Positions 57,166 to 64,000 of a DNA stretch of 64,000 nucleotides are shown piece by piece. The notes below the pieces were generated by a model that was given only the letters and a program-made list of their open reading frames with translations, did not search any database and was not told where the DNA came from. Within the stretch, counting starts at the first letter, position 1. Every line of letters begins with the position of its first letter. The position numbers were made by a program, and so were the translations under genes. Source of the DNA: Labrenzia sp. R4_2 (GTDB lineage: Bacteria > Pseudomonadota > Alphaproteobacteria > Rhizobiales > Stappiaceae); assembly GCF_017743865.1 (NCBI RefSeq), contig NZ_JAGHRJ010000001.1, positions 868,001 to 932,000 on the forward strand, in the 5' to 3' direction.

Positions 57166-57325
57166 TGGGCAGCTCCAAAAAGGCTATCGTGGCCGGTAAA
57201 CGTTGAAAAACCTTATGCCTTAAGGGGAATTGCCCGATATCATCAATGCGACACGGCTAGTCGCTTTCGCGACAGAGGGCTTCTGATGGTTCGAATTGGT
57301 GCACTGCCATGACTTGAAAAGAAAA

Positions 57326-57348
57326 AGGCGGATCACTCGGATCCGCCT
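57326..57348 (-). terminator. Terminator of fhs
   Basis: AGGCGGATC 57326-57334 pairs with GATCCGCCT 57340-57348 (loop ACTCG); on the minus strand it is followed by TTTTTCTTTT. Located 28 bases after the fhs stop, it separates fhs from the corrinoid operon. Confidence 0.88.
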
Positions 57349-57375
57349 CAAGTTTTCTGTTCTGGTCCGGACAGA

Positions 57376-59046
57376 TCAGAACAGACCTTCGATCAAGCCT
57401 TCGTCGTTCAGCTTGATATGATTTGCAGACGGCACGCGGGGCAGACCCGGCATGGTCATGATTTCCCCGCAGATCGCAACGATGAAGCCGGCGCCGGCAG
57501 ATAGGCGGACTTCGCGGATCGGCACTCCATGGCCGGTCGGCGCACCACGAAGATTCGGGTCGGTGGAGAAGGAATACTGGGTCTTGGCCATGCAAACCGG
57601 CAGGTTGCCGAAGCCGTCGGCTTCCCAGCGGCGAAGTTGATCCCGGATGGATTTGTCGGCCAGGACCTCGTCGGCGCGGTAGATGCGCTTTGCAATCGTC
57701 TCGATCTTTTCAAAGAGCGGCATGTCGTCTTCGTAGAGCGGAGCGAACTGAGCTGCACCGCTTTCTGCAAGCGCTGCGACTTTTTCGGCAAGTTCCGCTG
57801 TACCTTCTGAGCCCTTGGCCCAATGGGACGCCAGAACGGCATCGACACCAAGATCCGCACAGAAGTTTTTGATCTCCTGGACCTCAGCGTCCGTGTCTGC
57901 GGTGAAGTGGTTGATCGCCACGACAGCCGGGACACCGAACTGCTTGATGTTTTCAATGTGGCGGCCGAGGTTGGCGCAGCCCTTCTGGACCGCTTCGATG
58001 TTTTCCGCACCAAGGTCTTCCTTGGCAACGCCGCCGTTCATCTTCAGCGCACGCACGGTCGCGACGATCACCACCGCGTCCGGCGAAAGACCAGCCTTGC
58101 GGCATTTGATGTCAAAGAATTTCTCAGCGCCAAGGTCCGCGCCGAAACCCGCTTCGGTCACGACATAGTCGGCAAGTTTCAGAGCCGTTTGGGTCGCCAT
58201 GACAGAGTTACAGCCGTGGGCGATGTTGGCAAACGGGCCGCCGTGAATGAAGGCTGGATTGTTTTCCAGGGTCTGCACGAGGTTTGGCTGGATGGCCTCT
58301 TTGAGGAGAACGGTCATGGCGCCGTCGGCTTCCAATTCGCGCGCGGTGATCGCGGTGCGGTCGCGGCGGTAGGCAACGATGATGTCGCCCAGGCGTTTTT
58401 GCAGATCTTCCAGATCTGTCGCCAGGCAGAGGATCGCCATGATTTCGGAGGCAACAGTGATGTCGAAGCCGCCTTCACGCGGGAAGCCGTTGGCAACACC
58501 GCCGAGTGAACAGACGATTTCGCGGAGCGCCCGGTCGTTCATGTCCAGCACCCGGCGCCAAACCACCCGGCGCTGGTCGATGCCGAGCTCATTGCCCCAG
58601 TAGATGTGGTTTTCGATAAGCGCGGCAAGAAGGTTGTGCGCTGACGTGATCGCATGGAAATCGCCGGTGAAGTGGAGGTTGATGTCCTCCATCGGGACCA
58701 CTTGCGCATAGCCGCCGCCTGCTGCACCACCCTTCATGCCGAAACACGGGCCGAGCGACGGCTCGCGCAGACAGATCATGGCGTTCTTTCCGATCCGGTT
58801 GAGGCCATCTCCGAGGCCGACGGTCGTCGTGGTTTTGCCTTCGCCGGCCGGTGTCGGGTTGATTGCGGTGACCAGGATCAGCTTGCCGTTTTCCTTGCCG
58901 TTCAGCCCTTCGATGAAGTCTGCGGAGATTTTCGCCTTGGTGCGGCCATAAGGCAGCAGCGATTCTTCCGGAATGTTCAACCGGTCGCCGATCTCCTGGA
59001 TCGGTTTCATTTTGGCTGCGCGTGCAATCTCGATATCACTGGCCAT
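57376..59046 (-). CDS. fhs: Formate-tetrahydrofolate ligase
   Basis: 556 residues, the family length. The P-loop [49 protein letters not shown] and the C-terminal [21 protein letters not shown] are all present. Makes 10-formyl-THF from formate with ATP, or runs backward to release formate and ATP when methyl groups are oxidised. It lies upstream of the corrinoid operon on the same strand but behind its own terminator. Divergent from the XRE-cupin regulator gene. Confidence 0.97.
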   Translation of the reverse strand: MASDIEIARAAKMKPIQEIGDRLNIPEESLLPYGRTKAKISADFIEGLNGKENGKLILVTAINPTPAGEGKTTTTVGLGDGLNRIGKNAMICLREPSLGPCFGMKGGAAGGGYAQVVPMEDINLHFTGDFHAITSAHNLLAALIENHIYWGNELGIDQRRVVWRRVLDMNDRALREIVCSLGGVANGFPREGGFDITVASEIMAILCLATDLEDLQKRLGDIIVAYRRDRTAITARELEADGAMTVLLKEAIQPNLVQTLENNPAFIHGGPFANIAHGCNSVMATQTALKLADYVVTEAGFGADLGAEKFFDIKCRKAGLSPDAVVIVATVRALKMNGGVAKEDLGAENIEAVQKGCANLGRHIENIKQFGVPAVVAINHFTADTDAEVQEIKNFCADLGVDAVLASHWAKGSEGTAELAEKVAALAESGAAQFAPLYEDDMPLFEKIETIAKRIYRADEVLADKSIRDQLRRWEADGFGNLPVCMAKTQYSFSTDPNLRGAPTGHGVPIREVRLSAGAGFIVAICGEIMTMPGLPRVPSANHIKLNDEGLIEGLF

Positions 59047-59174
59047 GCTGTTTCCTCGACATGTTTTGTTTCCCGGAAAAAGCCGGGCGTTGTCTTTGCC
59101 GCACGCTAGAAGAGAGGGCGGTGCAACAGATGTTCTGAATGCGACCTACTAAGTTTGGGATGCGACGATGGCGT

Positions 59175-59196
59175 TTCCGCTTCGATAATTGCGGAA
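59175..59196. promoter_or_regulatory. Inverted repeat between fhs and the XRE regulator
   Basis: TTCCGC 59175-59180 and GCGGAA 59191-59196, a symmetric 22-base element 52 bases before the regulator start. Could be the regulator binding site or a small hairpin. Confidence 0.4.
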
Positions 59197-59247
59197 TGGC
59201 ACTGGTTCAGAATTGCATTTTCTAGCCAAGCGGATTTTAATTCCGCC

Positions 59248-59808
59248 ATGACAGATTCAGATATTCTCTCCCGTTTGCCGGAGCGGTTGAAAAAGGCCCG
59301 CCGGGCGCAAGGCTTATCGCTTGAGGCGGTTGAAAAGCTCTCCGGTGTGTCGCGCTCGATGGTCAGCCAGATTGAGCGGGGCGAATCCAATCCCACGGTT
59401 GCGACGCTTCTCAATCTGACCCGGGCGCTCAATGTCGACTTTGCCGGCCTGCTTGGAGAAGAGGCTGTCGAGGATCGGGTGGAAATTGTGAAGGTGAGCC
59501 AGACCCCGGCGCTCGATCGCGCGGGAGACGGATGCAAGATCCGGATCTTGTCCGCGCCTCAGGACACGGGCCGGTTTGAAGTCTATGAGCTCATATTTGC
59601 TGATGGCGGCAAGCTGGAGAGCAAACCCCATGAGCGGGGAACCCGGGAGCAGCTGATCGCCGAAGAGGGAACGTTGAAGGTGATGTCCGGCGTTGCAACG
59701 GGGATGATTGAAAAGGGCGATACCGCGCGTTACGCGGCCGATGTGGCGCACACGATCGAAGCGGTCAACGGGCCAGCCCGGGCTATTTTGATGGTGGTCC
59801 GTTTCTAG
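59248..59808 (+). CDS. XRE family regulator with cupin domain
   Basis: 186 residues from ATG 59248. N-terminal HTH LPERLKKARRAQGLSLEAVEKLSGVSRSMVSQIERGESNPTVATLLNL, then a cupin from about 95 (KIRILSAPQDTGRFEVYELIFADGG, PHERGTREQLIAEEGTLKVMSG, AADVAHTIEAVNGPARAILMVVRF). Such regulators sense small ligands and control catabolic genes. Nearest targets are the divergent fhs and the downstream kbl-tdh operon. The frame opens earlier at 59155 but the ATG used fits the HTH family. Confidence 0.9.
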   Translation: MTDSDILSRLPERLKKARRAQGLSLEAVEKLSGVSRSMVSQIERGESNPTVATLLNLTRALNVDFAGLLGEEAVEDRVEIVKVSQTPALDRAGDGCKIRILSAPQDTGRFEVYELIFADGGKLESKPHERGTREQLIAEEGTLKVMSGVATGMIEKGDTARYAADVAHTIEAVNGPARAILMVVRF

Positions 59809-59930
59809 TCGTCGTCATCTAGTGAGATGGGCTTCAGCTGCTCAGTCGGTATTAAGTCGCTGTCCAGATTTGAGAATGTGTGGCCCCTGATCAGGGGATG
59901 GATCAGGGCGCCACGAGGTCCCAGGAGGCG

Positions 59931-60209
59931 TCAGGTTGTTCCCGGGACAAAAAACGAAAAGCCGGCATCCGTTGGGTTACCGTTTGCGTCTTGAATGTTC
60001 ACCTGGCAGGTGTTTTCCGCAAAGATATTCAGGCCAACTGTGAGGCCATCGCCCCACACTGTGGCCTGAGCCCCAGTGACAGCTGAAAAATTGCTATCAT
60101 AGTTCACCATGTAAGAGCCGGTGCCGGTGTGGTCGCAACTTGCCACATGTTGGGACGAAGTTAGGTTTCCATCGCTGCCGACAAGAGCTGATGCAAATGA
60201 AGCTGTCAT
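59931..60209 (-). CDS. Small beta-rich protein, unknown
   Basis: 92 residues from ATG 60209, where GGGAGG lies 5 bases ahead. Sequence MTASFASALVGSDGNLTSSQHVASCDHTGTG... is rich in Thr/Ser/Gly/Asn with two cysteines and strand-like spacing, and ends PTDAGFSFFVPGTT. No signal peptide or family recognised. The frame opens to 60392, but that part is not protein-like. Isolated on the minus strand between the regulator and kbl. Confidence 0.6.
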   Translation of the reverse strand: MTASFASALVGSDGNLTSSQHVASCDHTGTGSYMVNYDSNFSAVTGAQATVWGDGLTVGLNIFAENTCQVNIQDANGNPTDAGFSFFVPGTT

Positions 60210-60445
60210 GTTTGCCTCCCGGTTGTATTCAATGGGTATGCGGCTCAGGGAGCCGAGTGTGCAGCTGCAGATTATCAACCAAAAGTAGATTCGTAAGTCT
60301 GATATAACCCGCAGGGTTGTGTTATTGTTGGATGACTTATCGCATCCGTGAAACTGCCGTCCTCTCCGTGATAATGGAAATTCCACTTCCACAGGACATA
60401 AAAATCCGCTATTATGGATGAAATTCCAGATTATCGGAGGTTGCC

Positions 60446-61633
60446 GTGTCGCAGGCGTTCTTGGAAAACATTTCCACTACCTTGAAGGAAATCGAGGCAG
60501 AAGGGCTCTACAAGCGCGAGCGGTTGATCACATCACCGCAAGGCGGCCATATCGCCGTTGGTGGGCGCGATGTCATCAATCTGTGTGCCAACAACTATCT
60601 GGGGCTGGCCGATCATCCGGCCCTGATCGAAGCCGCCAGAAATGCCATGGATCCAAAGGGGTTCGGCATGGCCTCGGTGCGGTTCATTTGCGGCACACAG
60701 GACATTCACCGCGAGCTGGAGCAGCGCCTGGCAAGGTATTTGGCCAAAGACGATGCTATCTTGTTTGCCGCTTGTTTTGATGCAAACGGTGGCCTGTTCG
60801 AGCCGCTTCTTGGTCCGGAAGACGCGATTATATCGGATGCGCTCAATCACGCCTCGATCATTGACGGCATCCGGCTTTGCAAGGCCAAGCGCTACCGCTA
60901 TCAGAATTCCGATATGACGGATCTGGAGGCAAAACTCCGGGAAGCCCGCGAGGCTGGTGCCCGTCACATCATGATCGCGACCGATGGCGTCTTTTCCATG
61001 GATGGATATCTCGCCAAGCTGCCTGAGATCACTGCGCTCGCCAAGCAATATGAAGCGATCGTGATGGTCGATGATTGCCACGCCACCGGCTTCATGGGAC
61101 CGAAAGGCGAGGGCACGCCGGCGCATTTCGGCGCGGATGTCGACATTTTGACTGGAACGCTCGGCAAGGCGCTGGGCGGTGGCATCGGCGGTTATATCGC
61201 TGGACCGCAGCCGGTCATTGACCTGTTGCGTCAGCGGGCAAGGCCTTATCTTTTCTCAAACAGTTTGCCGCCGTCCATTGTCATGAGCGGTCTTGAAGCG
61301 ATCCGTCTGGTGGAAGAAGGGGATGAGCTTCGGAGAAACCTTTTTGACAACGCGCGCTATTGGCGGGCCGGGCTGGAAGCTCTGGGCTTTACGCTGTTGC
61401 CCGGTGAGCACCCGATCATTCCGGTGATGCTGGGAGAGGCCAAATTGGCACAGGCCATGGCGGCGAGCCTTTTTGACGAAGGGGTCTATGTCTCAGGCTT
61501 CTTCTTCCCGGTTGTCCCGCGCGGCCAGGCGCGTATCCGCACCCAGATGACTGCGGCGCTGACACGTGCAGATCTCGACCGGGCGCTCGATGCTTTTGCG
61601 AAAGCCGGCAAGACCACAGGAGTGTTGTCATGA
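60446..61633 (+). CDS. kbl: Glycine C-acetyltransferase (2-amino-3-ketobutyrate CoA ligase)
   Basis: 395 residues. PLP enzyme splitting 2-amino-3-ketobutyrate with CoA to glycine and acetyl-CoA. Motifs: [48 protein letters not shown] and the PLP lysine in [14 protein letters not shown]. Start codon GTG at 60446 with CGGAGG before it. Overlaps tdh by 4 bases (ATGA), the usual kbl-tdh operon for threonine degradation. Confidence 0.96.
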   Translation: MSQAFLENISTTLKEIEAEGLYKRERLITSPQGGHIAVGGRDVINLCANNYLGLADHPALIEAARNAMDPKGFGMASVRFICGTQDIHRELEQRLARYLAKDDAILFAACFDANGGLFEPLLGPEDAIISDALNHASIIDGIRLCKAKRYRYQNSDMTDLEAKLREAREAGARHIMIATDGVFSMDGYLAKLPEITALAKQYEAIVMVDDCHATGFMGPKGEGTPAHFGADVDILTGTLGKALGGGIGGYIAGPQPVIDLLRQRARPYLFSNSLPPSIVMSGLEAIRLVEEGDELRRNLFDNARYWRAGLEALGFTLLPGEHPIIPVMLGEAKLAQAMAASLFDEGVYVSGFFFPVVPRGQARIRTQMTAALTRADLDRALDAFAKAGKTTGVLS

Positions 61634-62667
61634 GCAATCAGATGAAGGCTTTGGAAAAATCCGAGCCGCGGGAAGGGCTCTGGATGACCCGCGCGCCGGT
61701 TCCGGAAATCGGTCCCGACGACGTTCTCATCAAGATCAACAAGACCGGGATCTGCGGCACCGACATCCACATTTGGAACTGGGACGATTGGGCGTCCAAT
61801 ACGGTGCCGGTTCCAATGATCACTGGACACGAATTTGCAGGTGAGATCGTCGAAGTCGGCCGCAATGTCGACGATCTTGAAGTCGGGCAGCGCTGTTCCG
61901 GGGAGGGGCACCTGATCGGCAAACAATCCCGCCAATCCCGGTCGGGCAAGTTTCATCTCGATCCCGAGACACGCGGCATCGGTGTCAACGAACAAGGTGC
62001 CTTTGCTGAATACTTGCGGTTACCGGCGTTCAACGTGGTGCCGCTACCCGATGAGATTGACGACGAGATCGGCGCCATTCTCGATCCGCTCGGCAATGCA
62101 GTCCACACGGCCTTGAGTTTTGATCTGGTTGGCGAAGACGTGCTGATCACCGGCGCAGGACCGATTGGCATTATGGCAGCTGCCGTCGCGCGCCATGTCG
62201 GCGCCCGCAATGTGGTGATTACGGACGTTAACCAGGCCCGCCTTGATCTTGCAACGCGCGTTGTAGACGTCGTGCCCGTCAATGTCGCGCGCGAAGATCT
62301 CAAGGGCATCGAGAAGAAGCTCGGCATGAAGGAAGGTTTCGACGTCGGGCTGGAAATGTCCGGCAATCAAATCGCGCTCGATCAAATGGTTGAAAACCTC
62401 GTCATGGGCGGGCGGATCGCCCTGCTTGGTATTCCGCCAGGCAAATCACCGGTCGACTGGTCGCAGATTGTGTTCAAGGCGATAACGATCAAGGGCGTCT
62501 ACGGCCGAGAGATCTTCGAAACCTGGTACAAGATGATTGCGATGCTGCAGAACGGCCTCGATGTGCGCAATGTCATCACGCACCGGTTTGGTGTCGATGA
62601 CTTTGAAAAAGGCTTTGCGGCGATGAAATCCGGCGAGGCGGGCAAGGTGGTTCTAAGCTGGCAATGA
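61630..62667 (+). CDS. tdh: L-threonine 3-dehydrogenase
   Basis: 345 residues. Zinc alcohol dehydrogenase fold: [15 protein letters not shown] (catalytic Zn Cys), [20 protein letters not shown] with the structural-zinc region nearby, [10 protein letters not shown] and the NAD site [18 protein letters not shown]. Oxidises threonine to 2-amino-3-ketobutyrate, which kbl converts to glycine. It therefore feeds glycine and C1 units to the same metabolism as glyA. Confidence 0.96.
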   Translation: MSNQMKALEKSEPREGLWMTRAPVPEIGPDDVLIKINKTGICGTDIHIWNWDDWASNTVPVPMITGHEFAGEIVEVGRNVDDLEVGQRCSGEGHLIGKQSRQSRSGKFHLDPETRGIGVNEQGAFAEYLRLPAFNVVPLPDEIDDEIGAILDPLGNAVHTALSFDLVGEDVLITGAGPIGIMAAAVARHVGARNVVITDVNQARLDLATRVVDVVPVNVAREDLKGIEKKLGMKEGFDVGLEMSGNQIALDQMVENLVMGGRIALLGIPPGKSPVDWSQIVFKAITIKGVYGREIFETWYKMIAMLQNGLDVRNVITHRFGVDDFEKGFAAMKSGEAGKVVLSWQ

Positions 62668-62777
62668 ATGGAAGCTAAACGGCGTTGGCCTGCTGATGTA
62701 CACAGACCGAGGCCCATGATTGGAAGTCGGCATGCCGCGGCCGTTAGACTTGGATACGTGTTTTTGAAGAACAAAGA

Positions 62778-62811
62778 CCGGATTGCCCAAGTGTGGGCTT
62801 AGGCAATCCGG
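62778..62811 (-). terminator. Inverted repeat downstream of tdh, likely terminator
   Basis: CCGGATTGCC 62778-62787 and GGCAATCCGG 62802-62811 are perfect inverted copies. On the minus strand a T-rich run (TCTTTGTTCTT) follows, so it fits the end of the DUF2892 transcript; on the plus strand no T-run is seen. Confidence 0.6.
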
Positions 62812-62871
62812 TGAGGCCAGGTCTGCCCGGTGGGCAACGGGCAGCTTGGCAATCGAAACTGCACGTGAGTG

Positions 62872-63075
62872 TCAGGAAAAACCGGGGCGTTGCGGCAGAC
62901 CGAGTTTCTTCAAGGTCATGACCACCGGACAAAAGCCGGTGAAAGAGGCCTGCATCAAATGCACACCGAGAATGCCGGTCACCCAAAGCCAATTGATGTT
63001 CACGTAAACAGCCAGCAGCACAGTCGCCAGGACGAGCGCACCAACCACCAGAAGAATTCCCCGTTCGACTGTCAT
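62872..63075 (-). CDS. DUF2892 (YgaP-like) membrane protein
   Basis: 67 residues from ATG 63075, where GGAGAAG precedes at short spacing; an ATG 4 codons upstream lacks one. Two hydrophobic segments, ILLVVGALVLATVLLAVYVN and WLWVTGILGVHLMQASFTGFCPVVMTLKKLG, with the conserved TGFCP cysteine of DUF2892. The rhodanese-linked YgaP members are the best known; here the module is alone. Function unknown. Confidence 0.85.
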   Translation of the reverse strand: MTVERGILLVVGALVLATVLLAVYVNINWLWVTGILGVHLMQASFTGFCPVVMTLKKLGLPQRPGFS

Positions 63076-63201
63076 GATCTTCTCCATTAATTGGATAATT
63101 CGAACTTTCGAAATAATGAGATTAAAAACATCCTGGCACCAGCCAAAATTGTGCGGCAAAGCGACATGCGGCTTTGGTCGTAGGAAGCTCAACTGAGCGC
63201 T

Positions 63202-64000
63202 TTAAGAAACTCGCAGCCAGTCTGGCTCAAAGCTGACAGATCCGCAGTCCGCGAACCTGGCGATCCGATCGATTTCGCTTTCCAGTTTTCCAACCCGGCC
63301 CTTACCCATCCGGGTCTTTACCTCCGGCCAAAACGCTCTGACATGCAGTCGGTCATCGGCGCGGTAGGCCTTCATATCAATCCGGCCAATCAAACTGTCT
63401 CCTTCCAGGACGGGGAAGACGTAATAGCCGTATTGCCGCTTCGGCTCGGGAACGAAGACTTCGATCCGGTAATGAAAGCCGAACAAGCGTTCTGCGCGCT
63501 TGCGGTCCCGCAAGGCGGGATCAAAAGGCGAGAGAATACGCACCCGTGGGGGCAGAGGTGGCAGTTTGTCCAGGGTTGCCAGCGTTTCCGGCTTTAGGAA
63601 GCTTCTTCGAAGGGAGCCGTCGGCGCCTTCGATCAAAGTTTCAATAATGTCACCGGTTGCTAGCTTGGCCTCGCACCACGTTTTTGCTTCTGCAGGCGTG
63701 ATCAGATCCCAGAACGCCGCGATCTCTCCGGATGTTGCAAAGCCCAGCCGGTCCAGGGCCGACTGAGCAGCCCAATCGATTGTCTCGTCTACGTCGAAAC
63801 GCTGTGCCAAATGCGCTTGCGGAATGACACGTTCGGTCAGGTCGTAGATTTTCTGAAATCCGCGCCGGTTGCAGACAGACAGCTCACCCGTCCGCCACAG
63901 AAACTCAAGCGCTGTTTTCGACGGATGCCAGTTCCACCAGCCACCTTTGCTGCGGGCCTCATCTTCTCCCACCGTCGAAGAAGAAACAGGTCCATGGTCC
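63202..64000 (-). CDS. Winged-helix DNA glycosylase, YcaQ/AlkX-like, C-terminal part
   Basis: 266 visible residues; the open frame continues past the right edge, so the N-terminus (about 120-140 residues) is missing. GGWWNWHPSKTALEFLWRTGELSVCNRRGFQKIYDLTERVIP is the family segment, followed by PRVRILSPFDPALRDRKRAERLFGFHYRIEVFVPEPKRQYGYYVFPVLEGDSLIGRIDMKA. YcaQ family proteins unhook DNA interstrand crosslinks. The frame is intact. Confidence 0.88.
   Translation of the reverse strand, partial: DHGPVSSSTVGEDEARSKGGWWNWHPSKTALEFLWRTGELSVCNRRGFQKIYDLTERVIPQAHLAQRFDVDETIDWAAQSALDRLGFATSGEIAAFWDLITPAEAKTWCEAKLATGDIIETLIEGADGSLRRSFLKPETLATLDKLPPLPPRVRILSPFDPALRDRKRAERLFGFHYRIEVFVPEPKRQYGYYVFPVLEGDSLIGRIDMKAYRADDRLHVRAFWPEVKTRMGKGRVGKLESEIDRIARFADCGSVSFEPDWLRVS

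Noticed and set aside
55762..57312. 516-codon open frame on the plus strand
   Set aside because: It runs antisense across the DUF1638 and corrinoid genes, both of which are clear protein families; its translation shows no family and it is a shadow of GC-rich codons.
57166..57325. Cobalamin riboswitch before the corrinoid protein gene
   Set aside because: No B12 box; only a minor GTCGC/GCGAC stem near 57260-57273.

Overview
The window looks like chromosomal DNA of a marine alphaproteobacterium of the Hyphomicrobiales/Stappiaceae kind (Roseibium/Labrenzia-like). This rests on moderately GC-rich sequence, on the order nrdR-ribD-ribE-ribH-nusB-thiL / MFS / hppA / bamE / CBP3-type chaperone / YceD / plsX-fabH-ihfA-merR, which I recall from rhizobial genomes, and on the mix of alphaproteobacterial families (type 2 heme A synthase, DUF2842, DUF1194, DUF2161, K+-independent H+-PPase). 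I see no transposase, integrase, CRISPR array or rRNA. The species is inference.

Layout. 1-1778: a SiaA-like PP2C phosphatase followed by the beginning of a SiaB-type kinase, cut by the window edge. 1779-7864: glyA behind a long hairpin-rich leader, then nrdR, the riboflavin genes ribD/ribE/ribH, nusB and thiL. 8000-16661: an MFS transporter, the proton-pumping pyrophosphatase, bamE (convergent, with a shared terminator), a cytochrome bc1 assembly chaperone, YceD, plsX-fabH, ihfA and a MerR regulator. 16670-24359: an accessory block with an unrecognised 435-residue protein, a glycerophosphodiesterase, a cytochrome P450, a SOUL protein, a matrixin-like metallopeptidase and a divergent ABA4-like/MarR pair, ending at tRNA-Pro(GGG). 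24649-34442: an exopolysaccharide locus (polymerase/ligase, initiating phosphoglycosyltransferase, GT4, Wza-like lipoprotein, Wzc-like protein with a degenerate ATPase domain, GNAT protein, NodB deacetylase). 34475-47587: DUF2842, ctaA, metY, two very small membrane proteins, CoA-binding protein, enoyl-CoA hydratase, a VWA-like protein, a restriction-fold nuclease, a dual GGDEF/EAL protein, a Ca2+ antiporter, an MFS protein and a spermidine-synthase-like protein. 47783-59808: a C1 region. 59931-64000: a small unknown protein, kbl-tdh, a DUF2892 protein and a partial YcaQ-like glycosylase.

The most interesting region is 47.7-59.1 kb. A LysR regulator and a dimethylglycine/sarcosine-dehydrogenase-like flavoenzyme lie beside an oppositely oriented corrinoid methyl-transfer operon: corrinoid protein, DUF1638, a small virulence-factor-domain protein, a short MetF-like protein, a methyl-THF:corrinoid methyltransferase and a RACo-type reductive activator. 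formate-THF ligase lies just upstream behind its own terminator. The substrate-specific MttB/MtgB methyltransferase that should load the corrinoid is absent from the window. The operon also contains two families of unknown function, strong hairpins between genes, and unusual Arg-rich C-terminal tails on two of its enzymes. glyA, kbl-tdh, fhs and the flavoenzyme together make the window rich in glycine/one-carbon functions.

Stretches without a confident gene: 1779-2138 (structured glyA leader), 20604-20879 (nothing recognised), 23090-23379 (one inverted repeat), 37990-38356 (AT-rich, nothing recognised) and 44174-44466 (nothing recognised).
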